In this document: positions 23,583 to 31,210 of the stretch, piece after piece | Layout of the letters: the number at the start of each line of letters is the position of its first letter | Position numbering within the stretch: the first letter of the stretch is position 1 | DNA from: Dehalococcoidia bacterium | Lineage (GTDB): Bacteria; Chloroflexota; Dehalococcoidia; SM23-28-2; HRBIN24 | Assembly: GCA_025062275.1 (NCBI GenBank) | Contig: JANXAP010000026.1 | Coordinates: 1-39,817, forward strand | Reading direction: 5' to 3' | Length of the DNA: 39,817 nucleotides | The notes under the pieces: generated by a model | The model's input: only the letters and a program-made list of their open reading frames with translations | What the model was told of the DNA's origin: nothing | The model's database searches: none | Made by a program: the position numbers and the translations under genes

Positions 23583-24880
23583 TGCCTCCCTCGGCCACGT
23601 CGTCCGTCGTCACCTCCTTCCTGCTCAGGCGAGGCCCGGGCGGGCCTCGCCTGCTCTTTCTGCGTCGCAGCGCCAGGGTGGGCACCTACCGTGGTCGCTG
23701 GGCCGGCATCAGCGGCTACCTGGAGGACGCCGATCCCCTGGCCCAGGCCCTGCGAGAGATAGAGGAAGAGGCTGGCCTCCCGCCCTCTGCCGTGCAGCTA
23801 CTGCGGGCCGGCCGCCCCCTCCCGGTGCCCGACCCCCGCCTGGGACGGCTGTGGATAGTCCACCCCTTCCTGTTCGAGGTCGCCCAGGGGCAGGCACCTC
23901 GCCTGGACTGGGAGCACACCCGCGCCCGCTGGGCGCGCCCCGAGACCGTCTTCCGCCTGCCCACGGTGCCCCGCCTGCCCGAGACCCTGCAGAGGGTCTA
24001 CCCCTTGGTGCCGCCGTCCGTCGAGGCCGCTGCCGAGACCATCGCCTCCGACCGCAGCAGGGGCGCCCGCCAGCTGGCGGCGGCTGCGCTGGAGGCCCTG
24101 GCGGCCGTCGCACCCGCCCCGCCCGTCCGGCTGCGGGCCGCCGCCTGCTACCTGGCCCGCGCCCGCCCTGGCATCCCGGCCATTGCCCTGGCGGTGGCCC
24201 ACGCCTACTCCCGTGCCCTGGGCTCCTCGGACCCGTCTTCTTCTTTGCGTGAGGCTGCAGGTCGTCTGGAGGGGACGGCCAGGGAGGCGGCGCTGCAGGC
24301 AGCATCGGTCCTCCCCGCCGGCACCGTCTTAACCTACAGCCGCTCCTCCACGGTACTGCTGGCCCTTCTGGCCCGTCGCCCAGCCCGGGTGCTCCTGAGC
24401 GAGGGCCGGCCGGGACAGGAGGGGCTGCAGATGGCGCGAGAGCTGGCCAGGGCCGGCATCGACGTGACCCTGGTGGCCGACGCCCAGCTCCCCGGCCTGG
24501 TGGCCGAGGCCGAGGCGGTGGCCGTGGGGGCCGATGCCATCCTGGCCGACGGCTCCTTCCTCAACAAGGCGGGGACCATGCCCCTGGCGTTGACTGCCCG
24601 ACGCCTTCGCGTGCCCGTCTACGTGGTGGCCGAGTCCTGGAAAGTCCTCCCTCCGGGCGTCCGTCCCTTCCCCGAGGAAGGCGACCCGGCCGAGGTGGCC
24701 CCGCCCCTGACGGGGGTGACGGTGCGCAACCCCTACTTCGAGACGACCCCCGGCCCCCTGGTGACGGCCTATCTCACGGAGGAAGGGGCCTTGACCCCGG
24801 CTGCCCTGCGCCCGAAAGCCCTCGCCGCCCGCGAGGCATGGCGGCGGCTTTTCGGGCGCTCCCGGGCCGATTTGGCCTAG
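23582..24880 (+). CDS. Nudix domain fused to eIF2B-alpha-like domain
   Basis: A 432-aa fusion. Residues about 8-145 are a Nudix fold; the REIEEEAGL core of the Nudix box is at 58-66, while the preceding Glu of the box is not obvious. From about 240 the sequence follows the eIF2B-alpha / ribose-1,5-bisphosphate isomerase family: LTYSRSSTVL, LLSEGRPGQEG, GIDVTLVADAQL, VGADAILADGSFLNKAGT, VPVYVVAESWK. That family acts on sugar phosphates or methylthioribose-1-P, or binds nucleotides. Archaeal Nudix-eIF2B-like fusions are known to me. A nucleotide-to-sugar-phosphate salvage pair is one idea, but the reaction is not assigned. Coupled to the upstream zinc ribbon. Confidence 0.82.
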   Translation: MPPSATSSVVTSFLLRRGPGGPRLLFLRRSARVGTYRGRWAGISGYLEDADPLAQALREIEEEAGLPPSAVQLLRAGRPLPVPDPRLGRLWIVHPFLFEVAQGQAPRLDWEHTRARWARPETVFRLPTVPRLPETLQRVYPLVPPSVEAAAETIASDRSRGARQLAAAALEALAAVAPAPPVRLRAAACYLARARPGIPAIALAVAHAYSRALGSSDPSSSLREAAGRLEGTAREAALQAASVLPAGTVLTYSRSSTVLLALLARRPARVLLSEGRPGQEGLQMARELARAGIDVTLVADAQLPGLVAEAEAVAVGADAILADGSFLNKAGTMPLALTARRLRVPVYVVAESWKVLPPGVRPFPEEGDPAEVAPPLTGVTVRNPYFETTPGPLVTAYLTEEGALTPAALRPKALAAREAWRRLFGRSRADLA

Positions 24881-24900
24881 GGGGGACGCTGGACTACACT
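24872..24900 (+). promoter_or_regulatory. Possible promoter for 24931-26944 genes
   Basis: TTGGCC (24872-24877), 17 nt and TACACT (24895-24900), about 30 nt before the GTG at 24931, which has GGAGGGG in front. Confidence 0.4.
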
Positions 24901-24930
24901 GGTATCGTCGGCCCCTAGCGGAGGGGAACT

Positions 24931-25386
24931 GTGTCCCAGTCCCTGCACAGGCTGATGCAGTCGCTGGAGCAGGCCAAGGAGGAGCTGGCCTCGGCCCTGG
25001 AACAGGTGTCTCCTCAGGAGTTCGCCTGGGAGCGGGAGGGGCGCTCCATCCGGCGCACCGCCGAGGAGACGGCCGACCGCCTCAATCTCCAGCTCAGCCG
25101 CCACCTGGCGCGGGCCTTGGGGCTGCCGCCCCCGCCCTGCGTGGTCCCGGCCCAGCTGGGCTCGCCCCGGGAGGCAGCCATCGCCGTGCGCATAGCCCAC
25201 CGGCGCTTTGGCAACCTGCTGCACGACCTCCAGTCCGAGGACCTGGCCCGGGCCGTCACGGTGGATGGCGAGGGTCAGGTAAAGGTGGGAGACCTCGTGG
25301 AGAGGGCGCTGGCCTGTTACCGGGAAGCCCTGGCCCAGGTGAGGGAGCTGCGGGAGGCCTATCGGGAGGCGATGGGCGGGATATGA
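24931..25386 (+). CDS. DinB-like helical protein
   Basis: A 151-aa helical protein from a GTG with GGAGGGG upstream. The pattern of four amphipathic helices resembles DinB/YfiT-type bundles: LMQSLEQAKEELASALEQV, then FAWEREGRSIRRTAEETADRLN, a middle helix, and a last helix DLVERALACYREALAQV. The metal-binding histidines of true DinB proteins are not evident, so the assignment is tentative. Its stop overlaps the next start (ATGA). It may be a protein-binding partner of the transglutaminase-like gene; that is inference only. Confidence 0.55.
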   Translation: MSQSLHRLMQSLEQAKEELASALEQVSPQEFAWEREGRSIRRTAEETADRLNLQLSRHLARALGLPPPPCVVPAQLGSPREAAIAVRIAHRRFGNLLHDLQSEDLARAVTVDGEGQVKVGDLVERALACYREALAQVRELREAYREAMGGI

Positions 25387-26234
25387 GGGAGGGACGCTGG
25401 CACCGACAGGCCCTGGCTCGCGAAGTCCAGGCGCCCGACGACCAGATCGACCTGGCCCGCTGCGCCCTCCTCATCGCCTGTGAGGAGTACCCGGGGCTGG
25501 ACGTGGACTCCTACCTGTGCCTCCTGGACGAGCTGGCCTGTCGCTGCAGGAGGCAGCTGCGACCCGGCAGCGGCCCTTACCACATCATCGGCACCATCAA
25601 TCACGTCCTCTTCCAGCAGGAGGGCTTTCGGGGCAACCGACGCGACTATTACGACCCCGACAACTCCTATCTGAACCGGGTGCTGGAGCGAAAGGTGGGC
25701 ATCCCCATCACCCTTTCGCTGGTCTACATGGAGGTGGCGCGCCGCCTGGGCTTCCCCCTTTGGGGTGTGGCCCTGCCCGGCCACTTCATCGTCAAGCACG
25801 TGGGGCCCGAGGAGGAGGTCTTCATCGACCCCTTCCATGAGGGTGCCATCCTCAGCGTCGAGGAATGCGAGGAGCTGGTTTGGGAGGCCACCGGCCGCTC
25901 CGACCTGCTGAGCCCCCACCACCTGGAGGCCACCACCAGGCGCCAGATGCTACTGCGCCTGTTGCATAACCTGAAGGCCATCTACGTGGGGCGAGAGGAC
26001 TACACCCGCGCCCTGGGAGTCATCGAGCTGGCTCTCACCATCGCCCCCTGGGACCTGGACCAGGTGCGGGACCGGGGCCTGGTCTGCTATCATCTGGGCC
26101 GCTACGGCCAGGCCATCGCGGACCTGGAAAGCTATCTGCGCTTCTGCGACGGCGCTCCCGATTCGGCCAAGATAGCCATGGTGGTGGACATGGCCCGCCA
26201 GCGCCTGGCCGACGAGGGCCAGGAAGGCAAGTGA
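25383..26234 (+). CDS. SirB1-family transglutaminase-like/TPR protein
   Basis: A 283-aa protein of the SirB1 family (transglutaminase-like N-terminal part followed by TPR-like helices). The signature reads INHVLFQQEGFRGNRRDYY then LERKVGIPITLSLVYMEVARRLG, followed by GVALPGHFIVKH and FIDPFHEG, where His and Asp mark the degenerate protease-like fold. The usual transglutaminase Cys is not visible at the PITL position, as is common in this family. Residues about 205-270 form TPR-like helices (ALGVIELALTIAPWDLDQVRDRG). Molecular role unknown. ATGA overlap upstream and GTGA overlap downstream. Confidence 0.8.
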   Translation: MREGRWHRQALAREVQAPDDQIDLARCALLIACEEYPGLDVDSYLCLLDELACRCRRQLRPGSGPYHIIGTINHVLFQQEGFRGNRRDYYDPDNSYLNRVLERKVGIPITLSLVYMEVARRLGFPLWGVALPGHFIVKHVGPEEEVFIDPFHEGAILSVEECEELVWEATGRSDLLSPHHLEATTRRQMLLRLLHNLKAIYVGREDYTRALGVIELALTIAPWDLDQVRDRGLVCYHLGRYGQAIADLESYLRFCDGAPDSAKIAMVVDMARQRLADEGQEGK

Positions 26235-26944
26235 AGGAACGCCGCCCCCTGCTCATAGCCCACGCCTACGGCAACCGCCGCGACCTGCTGGAGGCCGCCC
26301 TGCAGGCGGGTGTCGACATGGTGGAGGTGGACGCCTGGTGCAGGGGCGGTCGCCTGTGGGCCCGGCACGAGCGACGGCTGGGGCCGCTGCCCCTGCTGTT
26401 CGACTGGCGCCGACACGCCTATCACGGCCTGGGACCCTGGGCGGTGCCTCTGGGCAACGGCTACCTGCGCCTGGACGTCAACCCGCTGCCCGTGGACGAG
26501 GTGATGGAGGCCACCAGGGGCCGTTGTCGGCTGCTGGTGGACGTCAAGGGCCGCTACACGCCTGCCTATGCCCGCCAGTATGTGGCCGCCCTGGAGCGGC
26601 TCCTGAAGGCTGCCCCGGGACAACTGGTCCTCTGCGGCCAGGAGTGGGGGGTGCTGGAGGCGGCTCGCCGGGCACTTCCCTCCCTGCCCGTCCGCTACAG
26701 CCTGGAGACGCCGCACCAGTGGCAGAGGCTGTGGCCCCGCCTGCGCGACGGCCTCCGTCCGGACGGCCTCTGTCTGCACCGCTCGCTGGTAGAGCCACAG
26801 CGGGCGGCCCTGTTGGCCGATATGGGCATCGGCTTCTACGTCTGGACGGTGGACAGGCCGGAGGAGGCTCGCCGCGTCCTGGAGTTGGGGGCGGAAGGGG
26901 TCATCACCAACCGCCTGGACCTGCTGGCGTCCCTGCCCCGCTAG
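26231..26944 (+). CDS. Divergent glycerophosphodiester phosphodiesterase-like protein
   Basis: A 237-aa TIM-barrel protein of the GDPD group. It begins LLIAHAYGNRRDLLEAALQAGVDMVEVDAW, where the catalytic His and the metal-binding Glu-x-Asp (EVD) are in place. The Arg of the usual HRG and the PEN(T) motif are absent. The second His lies in ARHERRLG. The C-terminus GFYVWTVDRPEEARRVLELGAEGVITNRLDLL matches the family's V-T(V/D)-D....GVITN.P ending very well. Substrate may differ from glycerophosphodiesters. The GTG start overlaps the previous stop. Its TAG lies inside a perfect inverted repeat shared with the convergent transporter gene. Confidence 0.78.
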   Translation: MKERRPLLIAHAYGNRRDLLEAALQAGVDMVEVDAWCRGGRLWARHERRLGPLPLLFDWRRHAYHGLGPWAVPLGNGYLRLDVNPLPVDEVMEATRGRCRLLVDVKGRYTPAYARQYVAALERLLKAAPGQLVLCGQEWGVLEAARRALPSLPVRYSLETPHQWQRLWPRLRDGLRPDGLCLHRSLVEPQRAALLADMGIGFYVWTVDRPEEARRVLELGAEGVITNRLDLLASLPR

Positions 26945-26963
26945 TCCGCGCCGACTAGCGGGG
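26936..26963. terminator. Bidirectional hairpin between convergent stop codons
   Basis: A perfect 11-bp inverted repeat, CCCCGCTAGTC (26936-26946) and GACTAGCGGGG (26953-26963), with a 6-nt loop. It contains the TAG stop of the GDPD-like gene (26942-26944) in one arm and the mirror stop of the tungstate ATPase gene (26955-26957) in the other. There is no U-tract on either side, so intrinsic termination would be weak; it may block read-through or protect both 3' ends. Confidence 0.6.
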
Positions 26964-28067
26964 TATCAGGTGCACCGACAGCGCCTTGAAGGAGGCCACC
27001 ACCGTCGCCCCCGGTCTCAGCCCCAGCTGCTCGGCCGATGTCGCCGTCACATAGGCCACCAAGGGGAAGCCGCAGTCCAGGTCCACCCGCACCTGGGGGC
27101 CAGGGCCCACGGGCGCGAGGCGCGTAACCCTGGCCGGCAGGCGGTTGCGGGCGCTGCCCGCCTCCTCGCCGCTCCCCAGAGGGGCCAGGACTATGTGCTC
27201 CGGCCGCACGCAGGCCCACGCCCGTCCCTCGCCGCGCAGGGACTCGGCGGCCGCCCACACGATGCGCGGCCCCACCTGAAGCTGGGCCAGACCTCCCTGC
27301 ACGGCCACCACCTCTGCGGGCAGCACGTTCTCCACGCCCAGGAAGCGGGCCACCTCGGCATCGGCCGGCTGGGCGAAGACGGTCTGGGGCGGCCCCACCT
27401 GCCGCAGGCGACCGTCCATGAGCACTGCCACCCTGTCACCCAGTCGCAGGGCCTGAGCGCGGTCGTGAGTGACCAGCACAGCCGTGGTGGCCGTCTCCCG
27501 CAGCAGCGACTCCAGCTCGTCGACCATCTCCTGCTGCATAGGGGCGTCGAGGGCGGCGAAAGGCTCGTCTAGCAGCAGGACCTCGGGCGAGAGGGCCAGA
27601 GCGCGGGCCAGGCTGACGCGCTGGGCCTCTCCCCCCGACAGGTGCCTCGCCGAGCGATGGGCCAGGTGGGCCACTCCCAGCCTCTCCAGCCAGCGCCGGG
27701 CGCGCTGCTTTTGCTCCCGCCTCGGCAGCCCGCGCAGGGACATGCCCAGCCGCACATTAGCTTCCACCGTCATGTCCAGCAGCAGCGGCTCCTGAAAGAC
27801 CACCGCCATGCGCCGTCGATAGGGCAGGGGGTCCCCTGTCACCGGCCTGCCCTCCCACAGCACCTGGCCACTGCTGGGCCGCTCCAGGAGGGCCAGGACC
27901 CGCAACAGGGTGCTCTTGCCAGCACCGTTGGGGCCCAGCACGGCCAGCACCTCGCCGTCCATCACCTCGAGGGAGGACACCTCCAGAACCGTGCGGCCCT
28001 GGCGCCTCACCAGCACGTCCCGCAGCGCCAGCTTGGCTGGCCCGGGGCGGCCCATGCCCTCGTCCAT
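26955..28067 (-). CDS. tupC: Tungstate ABC transporter ATP-binding protein
   Basis: A 370-aa ATPase of an oxyanion importer. Walker A GPNGAGKST is at residues 45-53, then Q-loop VVFQEPLLLDM, signature LSGGEAQRVSLARALA and Walker B VLLLDEPFAALD. After about residue 235 comes a regulatory part ending in a TOBE/Mop-like domain (VVASFKALSVHLIPR), which in related molybdate/tungstate systems binds the oxyanion and inhibits transport. It is the last gene of the three-gene set with permease and binding protein in the same orientation. ATG at 28067 is used; an ATG at 28055 is possible. Confidence 0.85.
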   Translation of the reverse strand: MDEGMGRPGPAKLALRDVLVRRQGRTVLEVSSLEVMDGEVLAVLGPNGAGKSTLLRVLALLERPSSGQVLWEGRPVTGDPLPYRRRMAVVFQEPLLLDMTVEANVRLGMSLRGLPRREQKQRARRWLERLGVAHLAHRSARHLSGGEAQRVSLARALALSPEVLLLDEPFAALDAPMQQEMVDELESLLRETATTAVLVTHDRAQALRLGDRVAVLMDGRLRQVGPPQTVFAQPADAEVARFLGVENVLPAEVVAVQGGLAQLQVGPRIVWAAAESLRGEGRAWACVRPEHIVLAPLGSGEEAGSARNRLPARVTRLAPVGPGPQVRVDLDCGFPLVAYVTATSAEQLGLRPGATVVASFKALSVHLIPR

Positions 28068-28089
28068 CTATCTCACCGTGATGGCGCCT

Positions 28090-28785
28090 TCAGGAGAGGC
28101 GTCGCTGCTGGACCGTCGTCAGCAGCAGGTTTACGGCGAACACCAGAGCCAGCAACAGCAGCGACAGAGCGATGGCCAGATCGAAGTTGCCGCGACTGGT
28201 CTCCAGCACGATGGCAGTGGTCAGGACGCGGGTCTCGCCCTGGATATTGCCTCCCACCATCAGGGAAGCTCCCACCTCGGAGATGGCGGCGCCGAAGCCG
28301 GCCATCACCGCTGCCAGCAGCGGCAGCCTTGCCTCCCGCAGCAACAGCCACAGGGCCTGCCAGCGGGAGGCGCCCAGGGCCAGCACCTGTAGCCTCAGCC
28401 GCGGGGGCAGGGAGCCGATGGCGGCAGCGGTGAAGCCGGTGACGATGGGCAGGGCGATGACGGCCTGGGCGATGACCATGGCCGCCGGCGTATAGATGAG
28501 GCCCAGGGCGCCCAGGGGGCCGCTGCGCCAGAGAAGCACCGCCACCAGCAGTCCCACCGCCACCGGCGGCAGCCCCATGCCCGTGTTCACCAGCGCCAGG
28601 GCCAGGCGCCGGCCGGGGAAGGAGGCCAGGGCCAGGAAGGAGCCCAAGACAACCCCCACAGCAGTGGCCACCAGGGTGGCCGACCCCGAGACGGCCAGGG
28701 TCAGGGCCGTCACCCTCAGCACCTCGGGGTCCAGCTCTACCAGCAGACGGAAGGCGCCGCGTATGCCCTCCCACACCAGGTCCAC
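28090..28785 (-). CDS. tupB: Tungstate ABC transporter permease
   Basis: A 231-aa inner-membrane permease with about five or six hydrophobic segments. The cytoplasmic coupling loop (EAA-like) is around LPPRLRLQVLALGASRWQALWLLLREARLPLL, typical of binding-protein-dependent permeases. The TupB-like features are the N-terminal ELDPEVLRVTALTLAVSGSATL and NTGMGLPPVAVGLLVAVLLW stretches. It starts at GTG (28785), with GGGGAGGGG about 11 nt upstream and 15 nt after the binding-protein stop, so the genes are co-transcribed. The substrate is inferred from the TupA partner. Confidence 0.87.
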   Translation of the reverse strand: MDLVWEGIRGAFRLLVELDPEVLRVTALTLAVSGSATLVATAVGVVLGSFLALASFPGRRLALALVNTGMGLPPVAVGLLVAVLLWRSGPLGALGLIYTPAAMVIAQAVIALPIVTGFTAAAIGSLPPRLRLQVLALGASRWQALWLLLREARLPLLAAVMAGFGAAISEVGASLMVGGNIQGETRVLTTAIVLETSRGNFDLAIALSLLLLALVFAVNLLLTTVQQRRLS

Positions 28786-28800
28786 GGGGCATCCCCTCCC

Positions 28801-29640
28801 CTAGCGTGCACCTGTCAGCTCCCTCTCGTCGCGACCTGCATCAGCGAAGAAGAGGGGTTGGCCATAGCGGTCGATGCCGAAGCGAGCGATGACCTCCTGG
28901 GCCTCGGGCGAGACCAGAAACTCCACGAAGGCCCGCGCCCCCTTGGCGTTCACCTTCGGGTGAAGGGACGGGTTCACCATCATCACGTGGTAGACGTTGT
29001 ATAGCTGGCGGTCTCCCTCTACCAGCACGGTCAGATCGAAGGTGCGGCGCAGGGCCAGATAGGTGGCGCGGTCGGTGAGGGTGTAGCCCCTTTTCTGGGC
29101 AGCGATGGTGAGGGTGGCTCCCATCCCCTGCCCGCTCTGCTGGTACCACCCCTGGCCCGAAGGATCGATGCCCGCCTGCTGCCACAGCCGCAGCTCTAGC
29201 TTGTGGGTGCCCGAGTCATCGCCACGGCTGATGAAGAGGCTCCCCGTGGCAGCGATCTTCCTCAAGGCCTCGACCGGCCCCAGGCCGGCCACCCCTGCCG
29301 GGTCATCGGGCGGCCCCACGATGACGAAGTCGTTGTGCATCACCAGCCGTCGGTCTATGCCATGCCCTTCGGCTACGAACTTCTCTTCGTCCTCGGGCGA
29401 ATGGGCCAGGACAACGTCGGCGTCGCCGCGTCGGCCCATGGCCAGGGCCTGCCCCGACCCCACGGCGATGACCTTCAGGCGATAGCCCGTCCGCTTCTCG
29501 AACATGGGCACCAGCACGTCCAGCAGCCCCGAGTCCTGGGTGCTGGTGGTGGTGGCCAGGATGACCGTGCTGCCGCCACCGCAGCCAGCCGCTGCCCCCA
29601 GAAGGGCTAGCGCCGTCAATATCCCCCACCAGCGTATCAT
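28801..29640 (-). CDS. tupA: Tungstate ABC transporter substrate-binding lipoprotein
   Basis: A 279-aa periplasmic or surface-anchored binding protein. A signal sequence MIRWWGILTALALLGAAAGC with a lipobox-like AAGC puts the lipidated Cys at residue 20. The mature part opens with ILATTTSTQDSGLLD and continues KVIAVGSGQALAMGRRGDADVVLAHSP and VMHNDFVIVGPPDDPAG, the signature of TupA-type tungstate binders rather than ModA. ATG at 29640 gives the signal peptide directly; a longer frame upstream adds an unlikely charged extension. No clear promoter lies between it and the upstream dehydrogenase gene, so it probably belongs to that transcript. Confidence 0.88.
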   Translation of the reverse strand: MIRWWGILTALALLGAAAGCGGGSTVILATTTSTQDSGLLDVLVPMFEKRTGYRLKVIAVGSGQALAMGRRGDADVVLAHSPEDEEKFVAEGHGIDRRLVMHNDFVIVGPPDDPAGVAGLGPVEALRKIAATGSLFISRGDDSGTHKLELRLWQQAGIDPSGQGWYQQSGQGMGATLTIAAQKRGYTLTDRATYLALRRTFDLTVLVEGDRQLYNVYHVMMVNPSLHPKVNAKGARAFVEFLVSPEAQEVIARFGIDRYGQPLFFADAGRDERELTGAR

Positions 29641-29700
29641 GGCCGAGCGACAGCTCCGGGATGGACGTTCGGCAGAAGCCACCGCAACTCGGAGGCCCGC

Positions 29701-30735
29701 TTACGGCTTCAGGAGCACCTTGATGCAGCCCTCTCGCCTCTGGGCGAACATCTCGTAGCCCCGTGGCGCCTCCTCCAGGGGCAGCACGTGGGTGACGATG
29801 ACCGAAGGGTCCAGCTTCCCCTCGGCTATCAGCCCCAGCAGACGGGCCATGTAGTTCTTGGAGGGGCAGATGCCGGTGCGGAAGGAGATGTCCCGCAGGA
29901 AGGCCTGGAAGAGGGGGAAGGGGAACTCGGGTTCGGAGTAGACTCCCACCACCGAGATGGTGCCGCCGCCCCGCACGTAGCTGAAGCAGGACTTGATGGA
30001 GTCCTGGTGGCCCACCGCCTCGATGACCACGTCGGCGCCGCGGCCTTCGGTGTGCTGGCGCACCACGGCCAGGGGGTCCTGCTGGCCCATGTCCACGGCG
30101 ATGGAGCCGAGCCGCTGGGCCAACTGCAGCCTCTCGGGCACCGAGTCGATGGCGATGACGGCGGCAGGGCCGAAGAGGCTGGCCGTCATCTGGGCGAAGA
30201 GGCCCACCGGCCCGCAGCCCACCACTACCACCACGTCCCCCGGCTGGATGCCGCCCATCTCGCAGGCGAAGTAGCCAGTGGCCAGGATGTCGCCGACGAA
30301 AATGGCCTTTTCATCGGGCACCCCGTCCGGGACCTTCTCCAGGGTAAAGTGGCCGAAGGGGACGCGCATGTACTCGGCCTGAGCGCCGGGGGCCATGCCG
30401 AAGCCCAGGATTTGCTGACGCGGGCACTGGCTGGGCCAGCCCTTGCGGCAGAAGAAACACTCGCCACAGCTGGCCACAAAGGAGCCCACCACCCTGTCGC
30501 CGGGGCGCAGGTTGGTAACCCCCTCCCCGACCTCTTGCACGATGCCCACGTACTCGTGGCCCAGCACCCAGCCGGTGAAGGGGAAGGGCATGCGGCCGTT
30601 GTAGACGTGCAGGTCGGAGCCGCAGATGGCGGCGGTGGTCACCTTGATGACCACGTCGGTGGGCTGCTCGATCCGCGGCTCGGGCACATCCTTGACGGCG
30701 ACCTGGAAGGGGCCCTCGAAGGTGACAGCCTTCAT
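29701..30735 (-). CDS. Zinc-dependent medium-chain alcohol dehydrogenase
   Basis: A 344-aa medium-chain dehydrogenase/reductase. Catalytic zinc residues lie in AAICGSDLHVY and LGHEYVG, and the structural zinc has four Cys in CGECFFCRKGWPSQC. The NAD(P)-binding fold carries VVGCGPVGLFA with an Asp at the end of the next strand (AIDSVPERL), favouring NAD. It resembles threonine/sorbitol dehydrogenase-like and glutathione-independent formaldehyde dehydrogenase-like members; the substrate is open. Preceded by a consensus promoter divergent from the ilv operon promoter, and followed after about 60 nt by tupA. Confidence 0.88.
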   Translation of the reverse strand: MKAVTFEGPFQVAVKDVPEPRIEQPTDVVIKVTTAAICGSDLHVYNGRMPFPFTGWVLGHEYVGIVQEVGEGVTNLRPGDRVVGSFVASCGECFFCRKGWPSQCPRQQILGFGMAPGAQAEYMRVPFGHFTLEKVPDGVPDEKAIFVGDILATGYFACEMGGIQPGDVVVVVGCGPVGLFAQMTASLFGPAAVIAIDSVPERLQLAQRLGSIAVDMGQQDPLAVVRQHTEGRGADVVIEAVGHQDSIKSCFSYVRGGGTISVVGVYSEPEFPFPLFQAFLRDISFRTGICPSKNYMARLLGLIAEGKLDPSVIVTHVLPLEEAPRGYEMFAQRREGCIKVLLKP

Positions 30736-30794
30736 CTCTTGGCGACCTCCCGAACCCGAGGATGGTCAGGGCGTAGCGGGAGAAGGACACCAAG

Positions 30795-30823
30795 ACCATA
30801 CCCCCGCCCCCGACCTGTGTCAA
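30795..30823 (-). promoter_or_regulatory. Promoter for adh-tup transcript
   Basis: On the minus strand TTGACA (30818-30823), 17 nt and TATGGT (30795-30800). It lies back to back with the ilv promoter; the two -35 boxes are 45 nt apart. Confidence 0.65.
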
Positions 30824-30868
30824 CCTTGCCCTCGCTCGGGGGAAGGGGGCCGGCGGCGAGGACTTCGA

Positions 30869-30897
30869 TTGACACGGTAGGCGGTTGTGGATATATT
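30869..30897 (+). promoter_or_regulatory. Promoter of ilv-leu operon
   Basis: TTGACA (30869-30874), exactly 17 nt and TATATT (30892-30897), nearly perfect sigma-70 consensus. Transcription would start around 30904, right at the T-box leader. Confidence 0.8.
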
Positions 30898-31133
30898 AGG
30901 AAGTTGAACCGCGTCCATAGGGTAAAGGCGACGAAGGGGAGTAGTAAGGGCGAGACCTGCCCCCAGCGAGCCGGGGACGGTGGAAGCCCGGCGGCAAGGA
31001 CGCCCCGAACTCGCCCCGGAGCCTCCCGGTCGAAAGGTCATCGACCGACCCTCACGAGTAGGCCGGGACGGGTGCGCCCGTTAAAGCGCTAGAGGGCCCC
31101 AGGCCAGAAGCCTCGGGGAAGAAGGGTGGTACC

Positions 31134-31166
31134 GTCCCGCCCTGCGGGGTCCCTTCAGGGCGGGAC
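31134..31166 (+). terminator. Terminator-like hairpin 1 of the T-box leader (no U-tract)
   Basis: A perfect 11-bp stem, GTCCCGCCCTG (31134-31144) with CAGGGCGGGAC (31156-31166). It competes with an equally clear antiterminator: AAGGG (31122-31126) with CCCTT (31151-31155) and CCCGC (31136-31140) with GCGGG (31144-31148). The next bases are GTTCCATTAC, so intrinsic termination here should be poor. Confidence 0.6.
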
Positions 31167-31210
31167 GTTCCATTACTGGCCTGGGGAGGAAGGGTGGTAC
31201 CGCGCGGACG

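Noticed and set aside
31134-31166. Treating the first T-box hairpin as a normal Rho-independent terminator
   Set aside because: The stem is strong but no U-tract follows; it is kept as a terminator-like element of uncertain function.
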